Shown here one piece after another: positions 27,816-34,417 of a stretch of DNA of 64,000 bases. The translations under genes were made by a program, and so were the position numbers. The notes under the pieces are model-generated. The model was not told where the DNA came from and ran no database searches. It was given only the letters and a program-made list of their open reading frames with translations. Source of the stretch: Spirochaetota bacterium (GTDB taxonomy: Bacteria; Spirochaetota; UBA4802; JAFGJZ01). Numbering within the stretch: the first letter of the stretch is position 1; each line of letters opens with the position of its first letter. The stretch covers positions 1 to 64,000 of the forward strand of contig JAQIBV010000004.1 of assembly GCA_027858855.1 (NCBI GenBank), in the 5' to 3' direction.

Positions 27816-28209
27816 CTTTCCCCCTGAAATCATGAGAATTTATTTTATTAACAAATTCTTTTTCAGGTAACAGCCAATATCCATTTCAGCCTGTGTCAAT
27901 ATATTTTTAAGCCTCGTTTGTGAGTCGTTACCCTAACTTCAGGATATATTTGTCGATAAGCACTTTTTTCAAAAAATGGGAGAAAAAGATAGACATACTT
28001 TTTTGTTCTGTTAATCGTTGAAAAAAGATGTATAATATAGAAGTTTATCCATCTTATAGATAATATATCGTGAAATTGTCATATTCACAGGTTTTTATTT
28101 GAATCTAAAGATCGGATGATTAGCTTCGATTTGAGAGGTAAACCTCTTACGGATACTGGTCTTTGCGCAGCATTATGATGTTGTAATAATTAGAAGTAAG
28201 GATAGCTGT
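27816..28209. other. 394-bp divergent intergenic region
   Basis: AT-rich and without a coding frame. A TATAAT at 28031-28036 could be a -10 element for the plus-strand gene at 28210, but no good -35 is 17 bases upstream. A short inverted repeat AGAGGTAAACCTCT at about 28133-28146 is also seen. Nothing else is recognisable. Confidence 0.5.
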
Positions 28210-28662
28210 ATGTTTAACTTTCGTTTTATATGTGTTCTGTTGTCATTTTTATTTTTTTCGGTTTGTCTTTACTCAGAACCAGAATTAAAACCCGAGGACG
28301 TAAAGGGGCACTGGAAACTTCGTTATAATGATGGTTTCGGATACGAATTTCGTCTTAAGGACAACTATAGAGCATATGTAGCTCTCTACATAAAGAACCA
28401 GCTTCTTGTTTTTAAGGGGGTCTATACTATCGATGATTCAAATGTTTTACGTATTAACATAAGCGAGATGAAAGATCTGCCTCGCTCTACTGGAATTGAG
28501 AATGCAAAAGGTTTTATAAAGACTTCGTCTTCGGTTTTCAGGTTTGCAATAATTGAAAAAAATGAGAAGATTATGATTGTCGAACCCAAAGAGATCAAGA
28601 TTGACGGAAGAAACTCGGCAGGCTATTTCGAGAAGAGAATTGAGTTGAAGCTCCAGAAGTAG
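28210..28662 (+). CDS. Small exported protein of unknown function, lipocalin-like
   Basis: 150 residues. A signal peptide (about 1-21, cleavage near LYS-EPE) sends it across the inner membrane. The mature 128 residues open with DVKGHWKLRYNDGFGYEF and continue with alternating beta-strand patterns (YRAYVALYIKNQLLVFKGVYTI) reminiscent of a small lipocalin/calycin barrel, where G-x-W near the start is typical. There is no lipobox Cys. AAGGAT precedes the ATG. It is followed by a separate transcription unit with its own ribosome site, so its partners are unknown. Confidence 0.6.
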   Translation: MFNFRFICVLLSFLFFSVCLYSEPELKPEDVKGHWKLRYNDGFGYEFRLKDNYRAYVALYIKNQLLVFKGVYTIDDSNVLRINISEMKDLPRSTGIENAKGFIKTSSSVFRFAIIEKNEKIMIVEPKEIKIDGRNSAGYFEKRIELKLQK

Positions 28663-28812
28663 TCTGAGTGGCTGGAATTCAAACGGTTGCAATTGCAAAA
28701 ACTCGTAATGAATATGTTGTTCCAGAAATTTTTATTGACCTGAATTATTTGGTAGTGGCCCTTGTTGTTTTCCCTTTATCATATCTGTTTGTACTGGTAT
28801 CAGGAGGCATCA

Positions 28813-30162
28813 ATGCTATATACAAAAGATGAATTTTTCCTACCCCGAATGCTTGCATTAGCCACACCTATTTTGCTGCAGAACCTGCTTTCATCTTCTC
28901 TTAACTTTATAGATGTTTTTATGATAGGCCGGTTAGGCGAGGTTTCGGTTGCTGCAGTAGGCAGTGCTAATCAGTTCTTTTTCATCTATTTAATGCTTGT
29001 TTTTGGTCTGGCCAGTGGTTCGGCTATCTTTACAGCACAGTATTGGGGACGTAAAGATATAGTAAATATTCGAGCTATAATGGGCATTGGCCTGACACTT
29101 ACCATGGGGATTTCCTTTCTTTTTACATCGGGTACTCTTGTTTTCCCGGAATTAATTATATCACTGTTCTCAAATGATTCTGCGGTCGTTAAACTGGGAG
29201 GGGATTATCTTAGAATTATTTCATTGAGTTTTCTTGTGATGTCTTTGTCCATATCCTTTTCAGTAGTCCTCCGTAGTACAGAAAATGTGCTCTATCCGAT
29301 GGCTGCGAGTATTACTGGTATTCTGCTGAATACCGGTCTTAACTATTTGTTGATATTTGGTCATTTCGGCTTTCCTCGTTTAGGGGTTGTCGGTGCGGCC
29401 TATGCGACTCTTATCTCCCGATGTGTAGAGATGATTATTGTCGTAAGTCTTACCTATCTCCGACAACTTCCAGCAGCAGCCGATTTAACAGATCTGTTTC
29501 GTTTTACTTCTGTACAGGTAAAACGGTATCTTGGAAAGGCAATGCCGGTTGTTTTACAGAGTGTGGGCTGGGCCGGCGGCTACAGTGTATATACCATGAT
29601 CTACGGTCATATAAGTACTGAGTCGTTGGCTGCATTCAGTATTGCCGGTTCTGTTGAACGAATATGTCTTATTTTTTTCACAGGGGTGGGTAGCGCCTGT
29701 TCAATTATGGTTGGTAACCGTATTGGTGCCGGTGAAGAAGAGCGTGCACGTGATTACGCCGCGAATTTCCTTTTTATTGGAATTTTGATTTCAATTGTGA
29801 TTTCTATTACGCTCTTTTTACTACGTCATATAATAGTAGGGATATATAATCTGAGCGATTTAAGTCAGGTTTACATGCTTGGTATTTTGATGGTTATGTC
29901 AGCAATCATGTGGGCAAAGGCATGTAATATAATTTTTCACATGGGTATATTCAAAGCCGGTGGCGACACACTTTTTAGTATGTTTGTAGATGTCGGTGGT
30001 GTCTGGCTAATCGGGGTGCCGATTGCACTGGTTGCTGGGTTTTACTTTAAACTGCCTGTCCATCTTATTGTTGCCTGTTTAACAATTGAAGAGTTGGTAA
30101 AGGTAAGTGTTGGTTTTAAACGATTTTTATCAGGGCATTGGCTTAACAATCTGGTTGACTAA
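28813..30162 (+). CDS. MATE-family multidrug/metabolite exporter
   Basis: 449 residues from the ATG at 28813, which has a perfect AGGAGG 5 bases upstream; the frame extends further 5' but without a site. Twelve membrane helices are arranged in two halves. MATE phrases include MLALATPILLQNLL, IDVFMIGRLGEVSVAAVG, PRLGVVGAAYATLISR, and GVGSACSIMVGNRIGAGEEERA. These are Na+- or H+-driven antiporters of organic cations or other small molecules. It is followed after 23 bases by an HHxxxDG acyltransferase and then a Cys-rich lipoprotein, so it may export an acylated product. Confidence 0.93.
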   Translation: MLYTKDEFFLPRMLALATPILLQNLLSSSLNFIDVFMIGRLGEVSVAAVGSANQFFFIYLMLVFGLASGSAIFTAQYWGRKDIVNIRAIMGIGLTLTMGISFLFTSGTLVFPELIISLFSNDSAVVKLGGDYLRIISLSFLVMSLSISFSVVLRSTENVLYPMAASITGILLNTGLNYLLIFGHFGFPRLGVVGAAYATLISRCVEMIIVVSLTYLRQLPAAADLTDLFRFTSVQVKRYLGKAMPVVLQSVGWAGGYSVYTMIYGHISTESLAAFSIAGSVERICLIFFTGVGSACSIMVGNRIGAGEEERARDYAANFLFIGILISIVISITLFLLRHIIVGIYNLSDLSQVYMLGILMVMSAIMWAKACNIIFHMGIFKAGGDTLFSMFVDVGGVWLIGVPIALVAGFYFKLPVHLIVACLTIEELVKVSVGFKRFLSGHWLNNLVD

Positions 30163-30185
30163 ACAAAACCCAGGAGGTGCGTCTT

Positions 30186-31469
30186 ATGAAAAGGGAAACA
30201 TCCGCTTATGAAAGAGTCATGTTTCATTATAGTAACAAGGGGCCGATGTATTTTGCATTTAAACTCAACATACGGGGGAGTCTTACAAGAGAGCAGGTAT
30301 CGGAGGCATTGATCAAAACTGCGGATGAATATCCGCTGGCTACGGTGCGTGTTGAAAAGCTGGCAGATAAAAGGCAGTTTATAACAACTGATGATGTTCC
30401 TGAATTTACATTAACAGTTAAAGCTAATTTTACAGGTGAATGGTCTGACGAGGTGGTCACTTCACTTCAGGAGCCCTTTGATAATGAAAAGGGACCGATG
30501 GCACGCTTTAAATTGCTACAATCAGGAGATGAGAATAGCCTGATTGCGGTTTTTCATCATGCTGTATGTGATGGTGTCGGCGCACTTATCTTTCTTGAAG
30601 AGTTCATGAAGTTTTTGAGCAACCCTGCCAAATCGATTGTGATACCCGATGATGACTCCTGGGCGCCAATGTTGCATAAGGTTATTCATCCTGATAATCT
30701 AAAAACTATAGAGGGCTTCGGATTGCCCGAATTTGCTACCGATAAGGGTTATACCCAGATTGAGGTTAAGGAACAGGAACCGGTGAACTTCCCGTGTTTG
30801 CCGTTTGCATTGCAGTCGGTTTCGCTCAGTAAAGAAGAGACCAGCCGTGTTGTACTTCGCGCTAAAGAGAGTGGAGTAACAGTGCATGCGTATGCTGGGG
30901 CGCTGATCCTTCAGTGTTTTGCGGAAGAGTTTGGTCCACAGAAAGGGTACACCCGTACAATTCAAAGCCCGATTAATTTCAGACCGCAACTTGTTGAGGG
31001 TGCCGAAAAAATGTTCGGACTTTTTAACGGGCTGGTTACAGCAGAATGTGACTGTTCTCTACAGCGTTCAACAGCCGAAATTGCTCATCAAATAAAGGAG
31101 TCATTTCAATCCACGATTAGCAGCCTGAAGCCCTTGTCCGGTTATTACAATTTTATGGAATATTATCTTGATGGTGTAGAAGATCCCGAATTGCTTTACG
31201 AAAACCGTGAAGAGCGAGGTACACCTATGAATTATGACTTTTCGTTTTCCAATCTTGGACGTGTATCTCTTGAACAAAAGTATGGGGATTTTATTCTGGA
31301 AGAAATTTACGGGCCAGTTTTCAGTGCAGCCAAGGGAGAACGGGTAATCGGCGCAGTTACCTTTCAGGGGCGGCTTTTTATGACTCTTATTTATGATTCG
31401 GCCTGTTTTGACCATGAAATAGGTGTGCGCATCTGGCAAAATGTGATTAAAAAAATCAAAAATCTTTAA
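30186..31469 (+). CDS. HHxxxDG acyltransferase/condensation-type protein
   Basis: 427 residues from the ATG at 30186 (AGGAGG about 9 bases upstream). The catalytic HHAVCDG motif is at about 124-130, inside FHHAVCDGVGALIFLEEF, matching the C-domain/PapA/wax-ester-synthase superfamily that transfers acyl groups to alcohols or amines. The N-terminal half opens with SAYERVMFHYSN and a typical FAFKLNIRG strand. The C-terminal half has QSPINFRPQLVEGAEKMFGL and the MTLIYDSACF latch segment. It is a single domain with no carrier-protein domain nearby, so it is a free-standing O/N-acyltransferase rather than part of an NRPS. It lies in a row with a MATE exporter and a Cys-rich lipoprotein. Confidence 0.82.
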   Translation: MKRETSAYERVMFHYSNKGPMYFAFKLNIRGSLTREQVSEALIKTADEYPLATVRVEKLADKRQFITTDDVPEFTLTVKANFTGEWSDEVVTSLQEPFDNEKGPMARFKLLQSGDENSLIAVFHHAVCDGVGALIFLEEFMKFLSNPAKSIVIPDDDSWAPMLHKVIHPDNLKTIEGFGLPEFATDKGYTQIEVKEQEPVNFPCLPFALQSVSLSKEETSRVVLRAKESGVTVHAYAGALILQCFAEEFGPQKGYTRTIQSPINFRPQLVEGAEKMFGLFNGLVTAECDCSLQRSTAEIAHQIKESFQSTISSLKPLSGYYNFMEYYLDGVEDPELLYENREERGTPMNYDFSFSNLGRVSLEQKYGDFILEEIYGPVFSAAKGERVIGAVTFQGRLFMTLIYDSACFDHEIGVRIWQNVIKKIKNL

Positions 31470-31486
31470 TAATCGAAAGGAAAAAA

Positions 31487-31711
31487 ATGAAAAGAATATG
31501 TAATGTTACCTTCCTTTTAATGATTCCGCTTTTACTGCATATAACCTGTGTAAATGATGAACAATCCTATCTCGATTGCCTTCAGGAGTGTTCAGCAGAG
31601 TTATCACATTGCACTGATGGTTGCAATGAACTGACTGAATTAGATGGACGAAGCAGCTGTATGGACAGATGTGACGATTATCATGAGAAATGTCGTAATA
31701 GATGCGACTAA
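31487..31711 (+). CDS. Small Cys-rich lipoprotein with two twin-CX3C motifs
   Basis: 74 residues. The signal peptide ends in lipobox LHITC (Cys 21). The 53-residue mature part has eight further cysteines in four CX3C pairs: C31/C35, C42/C46, C58/C62, C69/C73. Each half is CX3C-X6-CX3C, the spacing expected when the pairs face each other on two antiparallel helices joined by disulfides. That would give two disulfide-clamped helical hairpins in tandem. The rest is rich in Asp, Glu and Ser. AAAGGA precedes the ATG and the gene starts 18 bases after the acyltransferase stop, so it belongs to that operon. Function is unknown. Confidence 0.8.
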   Translation: MKRICNVTFLLMIPLLLHITCVNDEQSYLDCLQECSAELSHCTDGCNELTELDGRSSCMDRCDDYHEKCRNRCD

Positions 31712-31989
31712 AGGTTGTATTTTTTTAGTTATATTTATGCAAAATTTTGATATTTAACTTCTTCCTCGCCTCCAGCGCAGGGAGAATATTGCAGAATCAA
31801 ATTATGATTCAATTTTAGGTTATAATAATCTAAATTTTTTTTAATTTTTTTTAAAATTAATATTATCATTTTATTATTACTGTATGTTTAAAGATATATG
31901 ATCATTGAAACAGGTCATTTTATAAAGTCTTAAACTAAAGAGCTTAATCATCATTATCCAGTTTCATCTGGTAACCTTCAATAACTTAT

Positions 31990-32075
31990 TATAGGGAACT
32001 TCGAAAAATTACAATGTTCCAGAGGGTAACATCGTTTAAGTGCCTATTCTAAAGCAATTTTTCGTAAGTTCCTTT
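31990..32075. repeat. MITE-like inverted repeat, copy A
   Basis: The left arm GGAACTTCGAAAAATT (31995-32010) pairs with the right arm AATTTTTCGTAAGTTCC (32056-32072) with a single-base bulge, across a loop of about 45 nt. The left flank TATAGGG and the CTTCGAAA core also occur in the element at 49768-49841. It could be a small mobile-element relic or a regulatory hairpin. Confidence 0.45.
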
Positions 32076-32080
32076 GCTGG

Positions 32081-32140
32081 TCGCAAGATGACTCTTGCTG
32101 CTCGCATATGCGGCCTAGTTGAAAAGTTAATTATTAGAGG
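32081..32140 (+). repeat. Dispersed 60-bp structured element, copy 2
   Basis: It matches 12592-12651 at 45 of 60 positions without gaps. It folds as GCAAGA-tgac-TCTTGC, then a self-complementary CGCATATGCG, then a conserved GAAAAGTT(A/T)ATTATT(A/T)GAGG tail. It lies about 93 bases before exbB, in the same orientation and at a similar distance as copy 1 from its gene. Confidence 0.5.
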
Positions 32141-32232
32141 TTACCTATAGTGTTTACTGCATCATAATAAGCTGATAAGGATATTCTTTTATTGATGATA
32201 CAAGCCTATTTAAACTATTTGAGGGTAAAAAC

Positions 32233-32862
32233 GTGAAAAAATTTGTAATTGCTGTTATTATTTTTCTGCTTGTTGCTGTTTCGCTTATTGCTGCTGATGG
32301 CAGTTCCAATTCTAATCTGTATACTACTGTTAAGCAGGGCGGGCCGTTGATGATCGCGCTTATGATTTTGGCAATAGTTGTGTTAACTGTTATTGTTGAG
32401 AGGATTATATTCTTCTTTCGAAATGGCGCATGGTCAAACCAAAGAGTAATCTGTATACTTGAAGAGGGAATGGCTTCTGTAGACTCGGAATATCGCGAAG
32501 AGTATGAAGAGTCAATGCGCTCGAATCTTGTTATCTATAACAATTCGCTAGAGAAAGGGTTGGCGCTTATCTCTGGTATTGGTAACATTGCGCCTATTAT
32601 CGGTTTTCTTGGAACAGTTCTTGGTATGATAAACGCTTTCGGAGCAATTGCTGCAGCAACAACTGTAAATGCAAAGGTGGTTGCAGTCGGAATTCAGATT
32701 GCCCTTGTTACAACTGCAGGTGGACTTCTTGTAGCAGCTCCAGCCTTAACCGCCTACTATTTTTTCGTTCATGTTATTCAACTGCGACAAAATGCTGCGG
32801 AAGAATTCATAGCTGATAAACTGAAATCAAAGCGATCTATATCTTCCTTGCTTGAAGCGTGA
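32233..32862 (+). CDS. exbB: ExbB/TolQ/MotA-family proton channel protein
   Basis: 209 residues. ExbB with ExbD uses the proton gradient to energise TonB. An N-terminal signal-like segment (about 1-21, ending LIAADGSS) precedes helix 1 (about 37-57). Helices 2 and 3 carry the family core IAPIIGFLGTVLGMINAFGAIA and VAVGIQIALVTTAGGLLVAAPALTAYYF. ExbB versions with an extra N-terminal segment are known outside the enterics. The start is GTG with GAGGGT 6 bases upstream. It is the first gene of a five-gene run ending in the outer membrane receptor, which fixes its role as ExbB rather than TolQ or MotA. Confidence 0.92.
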   Translation: MKKFVIAVIIFLLVAVSLIAADGSSNSNLYTTVKQGGPLMIALMILAIVVLTVIVERIIFFFRNGAWSNQRVICILEEGMASVDSEYREEYEESMRSNLVIYNNSLEKGLALISGIGNIAPIIGFLGTVLGMINAFGAIAAATTVNAKVVAVGIQIALVTTAGGLLVAAPALTAYYFFVHVIQLRQNAAEEFIADKLKSKRSISSLLEA

Positions 32863-32874
32863 TTGGTGGTTAAT

Positions 32875-33333
32875 ATGAAGACTCAAAGAAAAAAAATATT
32901 ATTTAATCATTTAATGAAGCTTAGACATGCAGCTGTTGCCCGGCGTGAAGAGAAATCGTTTGAGGCCTCTTCAATGGGGGATATTGCATTTTTGCTTCTG
33001 ATATTCTTTATTGTAACCAGTTCTTTTATTTTACGGCAGGGAATTTTTTTAACTCTGCCGTCACCGAATGCCGGGTCTCAAAAGATAGAAAAGGAGCTGC
33101 TGATTGAGGTGGCACCGCAGGCAAACGGTTATCTGTATAATGGCTCATTGCTGTCGCATGATGATTTTATTGATGCAGTGAAAGAGCGTATAAAGGAAAA
33201 CAGTGATTCAATTGCACTTATCTATATGAATGACACAATCAAGTATAGTCGTCTTATCGATACTTTGTCGCTGTTACAGAAGAACGGGGTAAAAAAGGTA
33301 AGTGTAAAAGATAAACCGAAAGAGGAACTATGA
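32875..33333 (+). CDS. exbD: ExbD-type biopolymer transport protein, first copy
   Basis: 152 residues from the ATG at 32875; alternative TTG/GTG codons at 32863/32866 would add a few residues. A basic N-terminus (KTQRKKIL...RREEKSF) precedes one membrane helix at about 38-60, in SMGDIAFLLLIFFIVTSSF. The Asp before the helix is the conserved proton-relay residue. A periplasmic domain (about 65-150) follows. Its stop overlaps the start of the second exbD (ATGA). Two ExbD genes in tandem are common in non-enteric TonB loci and may form a mixed ExbD dimer. Confidence 0.9.
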   Translation: MKTQRKKILFNHLMKLRHAAVARREEKSFEASSMGDIAFLLLIFFIVTSSFILRQGIFLTLPSPNAGSQKIEKELLIEVAPQANGYLYNGSLLSHDDFIDAVKERIKENSDSIALIYMNDTIKYSRLIDTLSLLQKNGVKKVSVKDKPKEEL

Positions 33334-33728
33334 AACGGGGATCATTTTTAAAAAAAATAAAGTATGCCTCCATTGGTTCGGCAATGGCCGATATGGCACT
33401 TCTGCTGCTGGTGTTTTTTATGGCAACAACAACTTCCGAACCTCCGAAAGGTGTGGATGTCGAGTTACCGGTAGCTGATGCAAAGGGAGCCGAGCAGGAC
33501 ACCTTTTACATGACTATTGCTGCGAATGGCTCTGTCTATCTTGATGGACAACTCGTAGGCGTTGATGAGCTGAAGAATCAGTTGTCCATGCGCTCCGGAG
33601 AAAAGGACAGAACCATTTCGATAACAGCTGATAAGGATCTTGAATATCAACAGGTTTCGCGAGTGCTGGGAATATTGAAAGAGAAAGAATTTTTGAATGT
33701 AGTTTTTATGTCACAACCACAGGAATAG
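33330..33728 (+). CDS. exbD: ExbD-type biopolymer transport protein, second copy
   Basis: 132 residues. The architecture is the same as the first copy: a short basic cytoplasmic start (MKRGSFLKKIK), one helix at about 16-36 with the conserved Asp in SAMADMALLLLVFFMAT, and a periplasmic domain ending at KEKEFLNVVFMSQP. It shares little sequence with the first copy outside the helix, so the duplication is old. The start overlaps the previous stop by four bases and the TonB gene follows after 3 bases. Confidence 0.9.
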   Translation: MKRGSFLKKIKYASIGSAMADMALLLLVFFMATTTSEPPKGVDVELPVADAKGAEQDTFYMTIAANGSVYLDGQLVGVDELKNQLSMRSGEKDRTISITADKDLEYQQVSRVLGILKEKEFLNVVFMSQPQE

Positions 33729-33731
33729 ATC

Positions 33732-34361
33732 ATGACGGATATCATTAAAAAAAATATTAATATTTTACAACTTATCAAAGACCTTGATGAGAGGCATCCA
33801 TATCTTTTTGCTTTTATACTTTCCACAGTATTTGTTGCCTATATTCTTTTTCGTGCGAATGGTTCCGAGATATTCAGTTCGGAGGTAATACCGATGAGCG
33901 ATCTTGAGTTTGTTGATATTGAACTTATTCAGCCGCCACAGCAGGAGGTTGATAAAGAGATATCGACCGATGATGGAGAGATCACCGCGAAGAGGGTAAG
34001 CCGGGCAAGTGGAGTGAGTAAGGATAAGGCCGTCGATCTGGCCTTCTATCCTAATGTTGCGCCTCCAAAGATGGTTGGTCGAGCCAAAAAACTGTTTCCT
34101 GTTATTGCCCGGGATAATGATGTCGAAGCTGTGGTACACACCGAAGTTATGATCGACGCGGAGGGTGTTGTTCGCAATGTGAATGTGATGCATGTTCGTT
34201 TCAGTAAAGAGGTCTCTGAAGATATTAAAGCAGAAATGCGTCGCGCATTTATCAGGGATACTAAAAATATTATTATGTCGGCTCGTTTTACTCCGGCTGT
34301 TATTAATGGTGAAAAAAAGGCGGTTCTTATGCAGTACCCGGTTACATTTGAGTTGGAATAA
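33732..34361 (+). CDS. tonB: TonB-like energy transducer
   Basis: 209 residues. A cytoplasmic N-terminus, one membrane helix (about 25-42, FAFILSTVFVAYILF), and a periplasmic part ending in a TonB C-terminal domain (about 105-209). The FPVIARDNDVEAVVHTEVMIDAEGVVRNVNV strand pattern is typical of this domain, and the last strand is VLMQYPVTFELE. The long proline-rich spacer of classical TonB is replaced by a short acidic stretch with only a few prolines (IQPPQQEVDKE). Its position between exbD and the receptor makes it the dedicated transducer for that receptor. Confidence 0.85.
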   Translation: MTDIIKKNINILQLIKDLDERHPYLFAFILSTVFVAYILFRANGSEIFSSEVIPMSDLEFVDIELIQPPQQEVDKEISTDDGEITAKRVSRASGVSKDKAVDLAFYPNVAPPKMVGRAKKLFPVIARDNDVEAVVHTEVMIDAEGVVRNVNVMHVRFSKEVSEDIKAEMRRAFIRDTKNIIMSARFTPAVINGEKKAVLMQYPVTFELE

Positions 34362-34417
34362 ATTGTTTTGTTGTGTTACAGTTTTGAAATATATCTGTTA
34401 AATATTTAGGAGTAGTT

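Larger units (their letters stand above)
31712..32232. other. 521-bp intergenic region before the exb/ton operon
   Basis: No coding frame. It begins with an AT-rich tract (31825-31880, almost only A and T). It then holds an imperfect inverted-repeat element (31990-32075) and copy 2 of the 60-bp structured element (32081-32140), both listed separately. A weak Fur-like AATCATCATTATC occurs at 31946-31958. The exbB start follows at 32233. Confidence 0.55.

Noticed and set aside
31946-31958. Fur box before exbB
   Set aside because: AATCATCATTATC resembles half of a Fur site only and is not palindromic.
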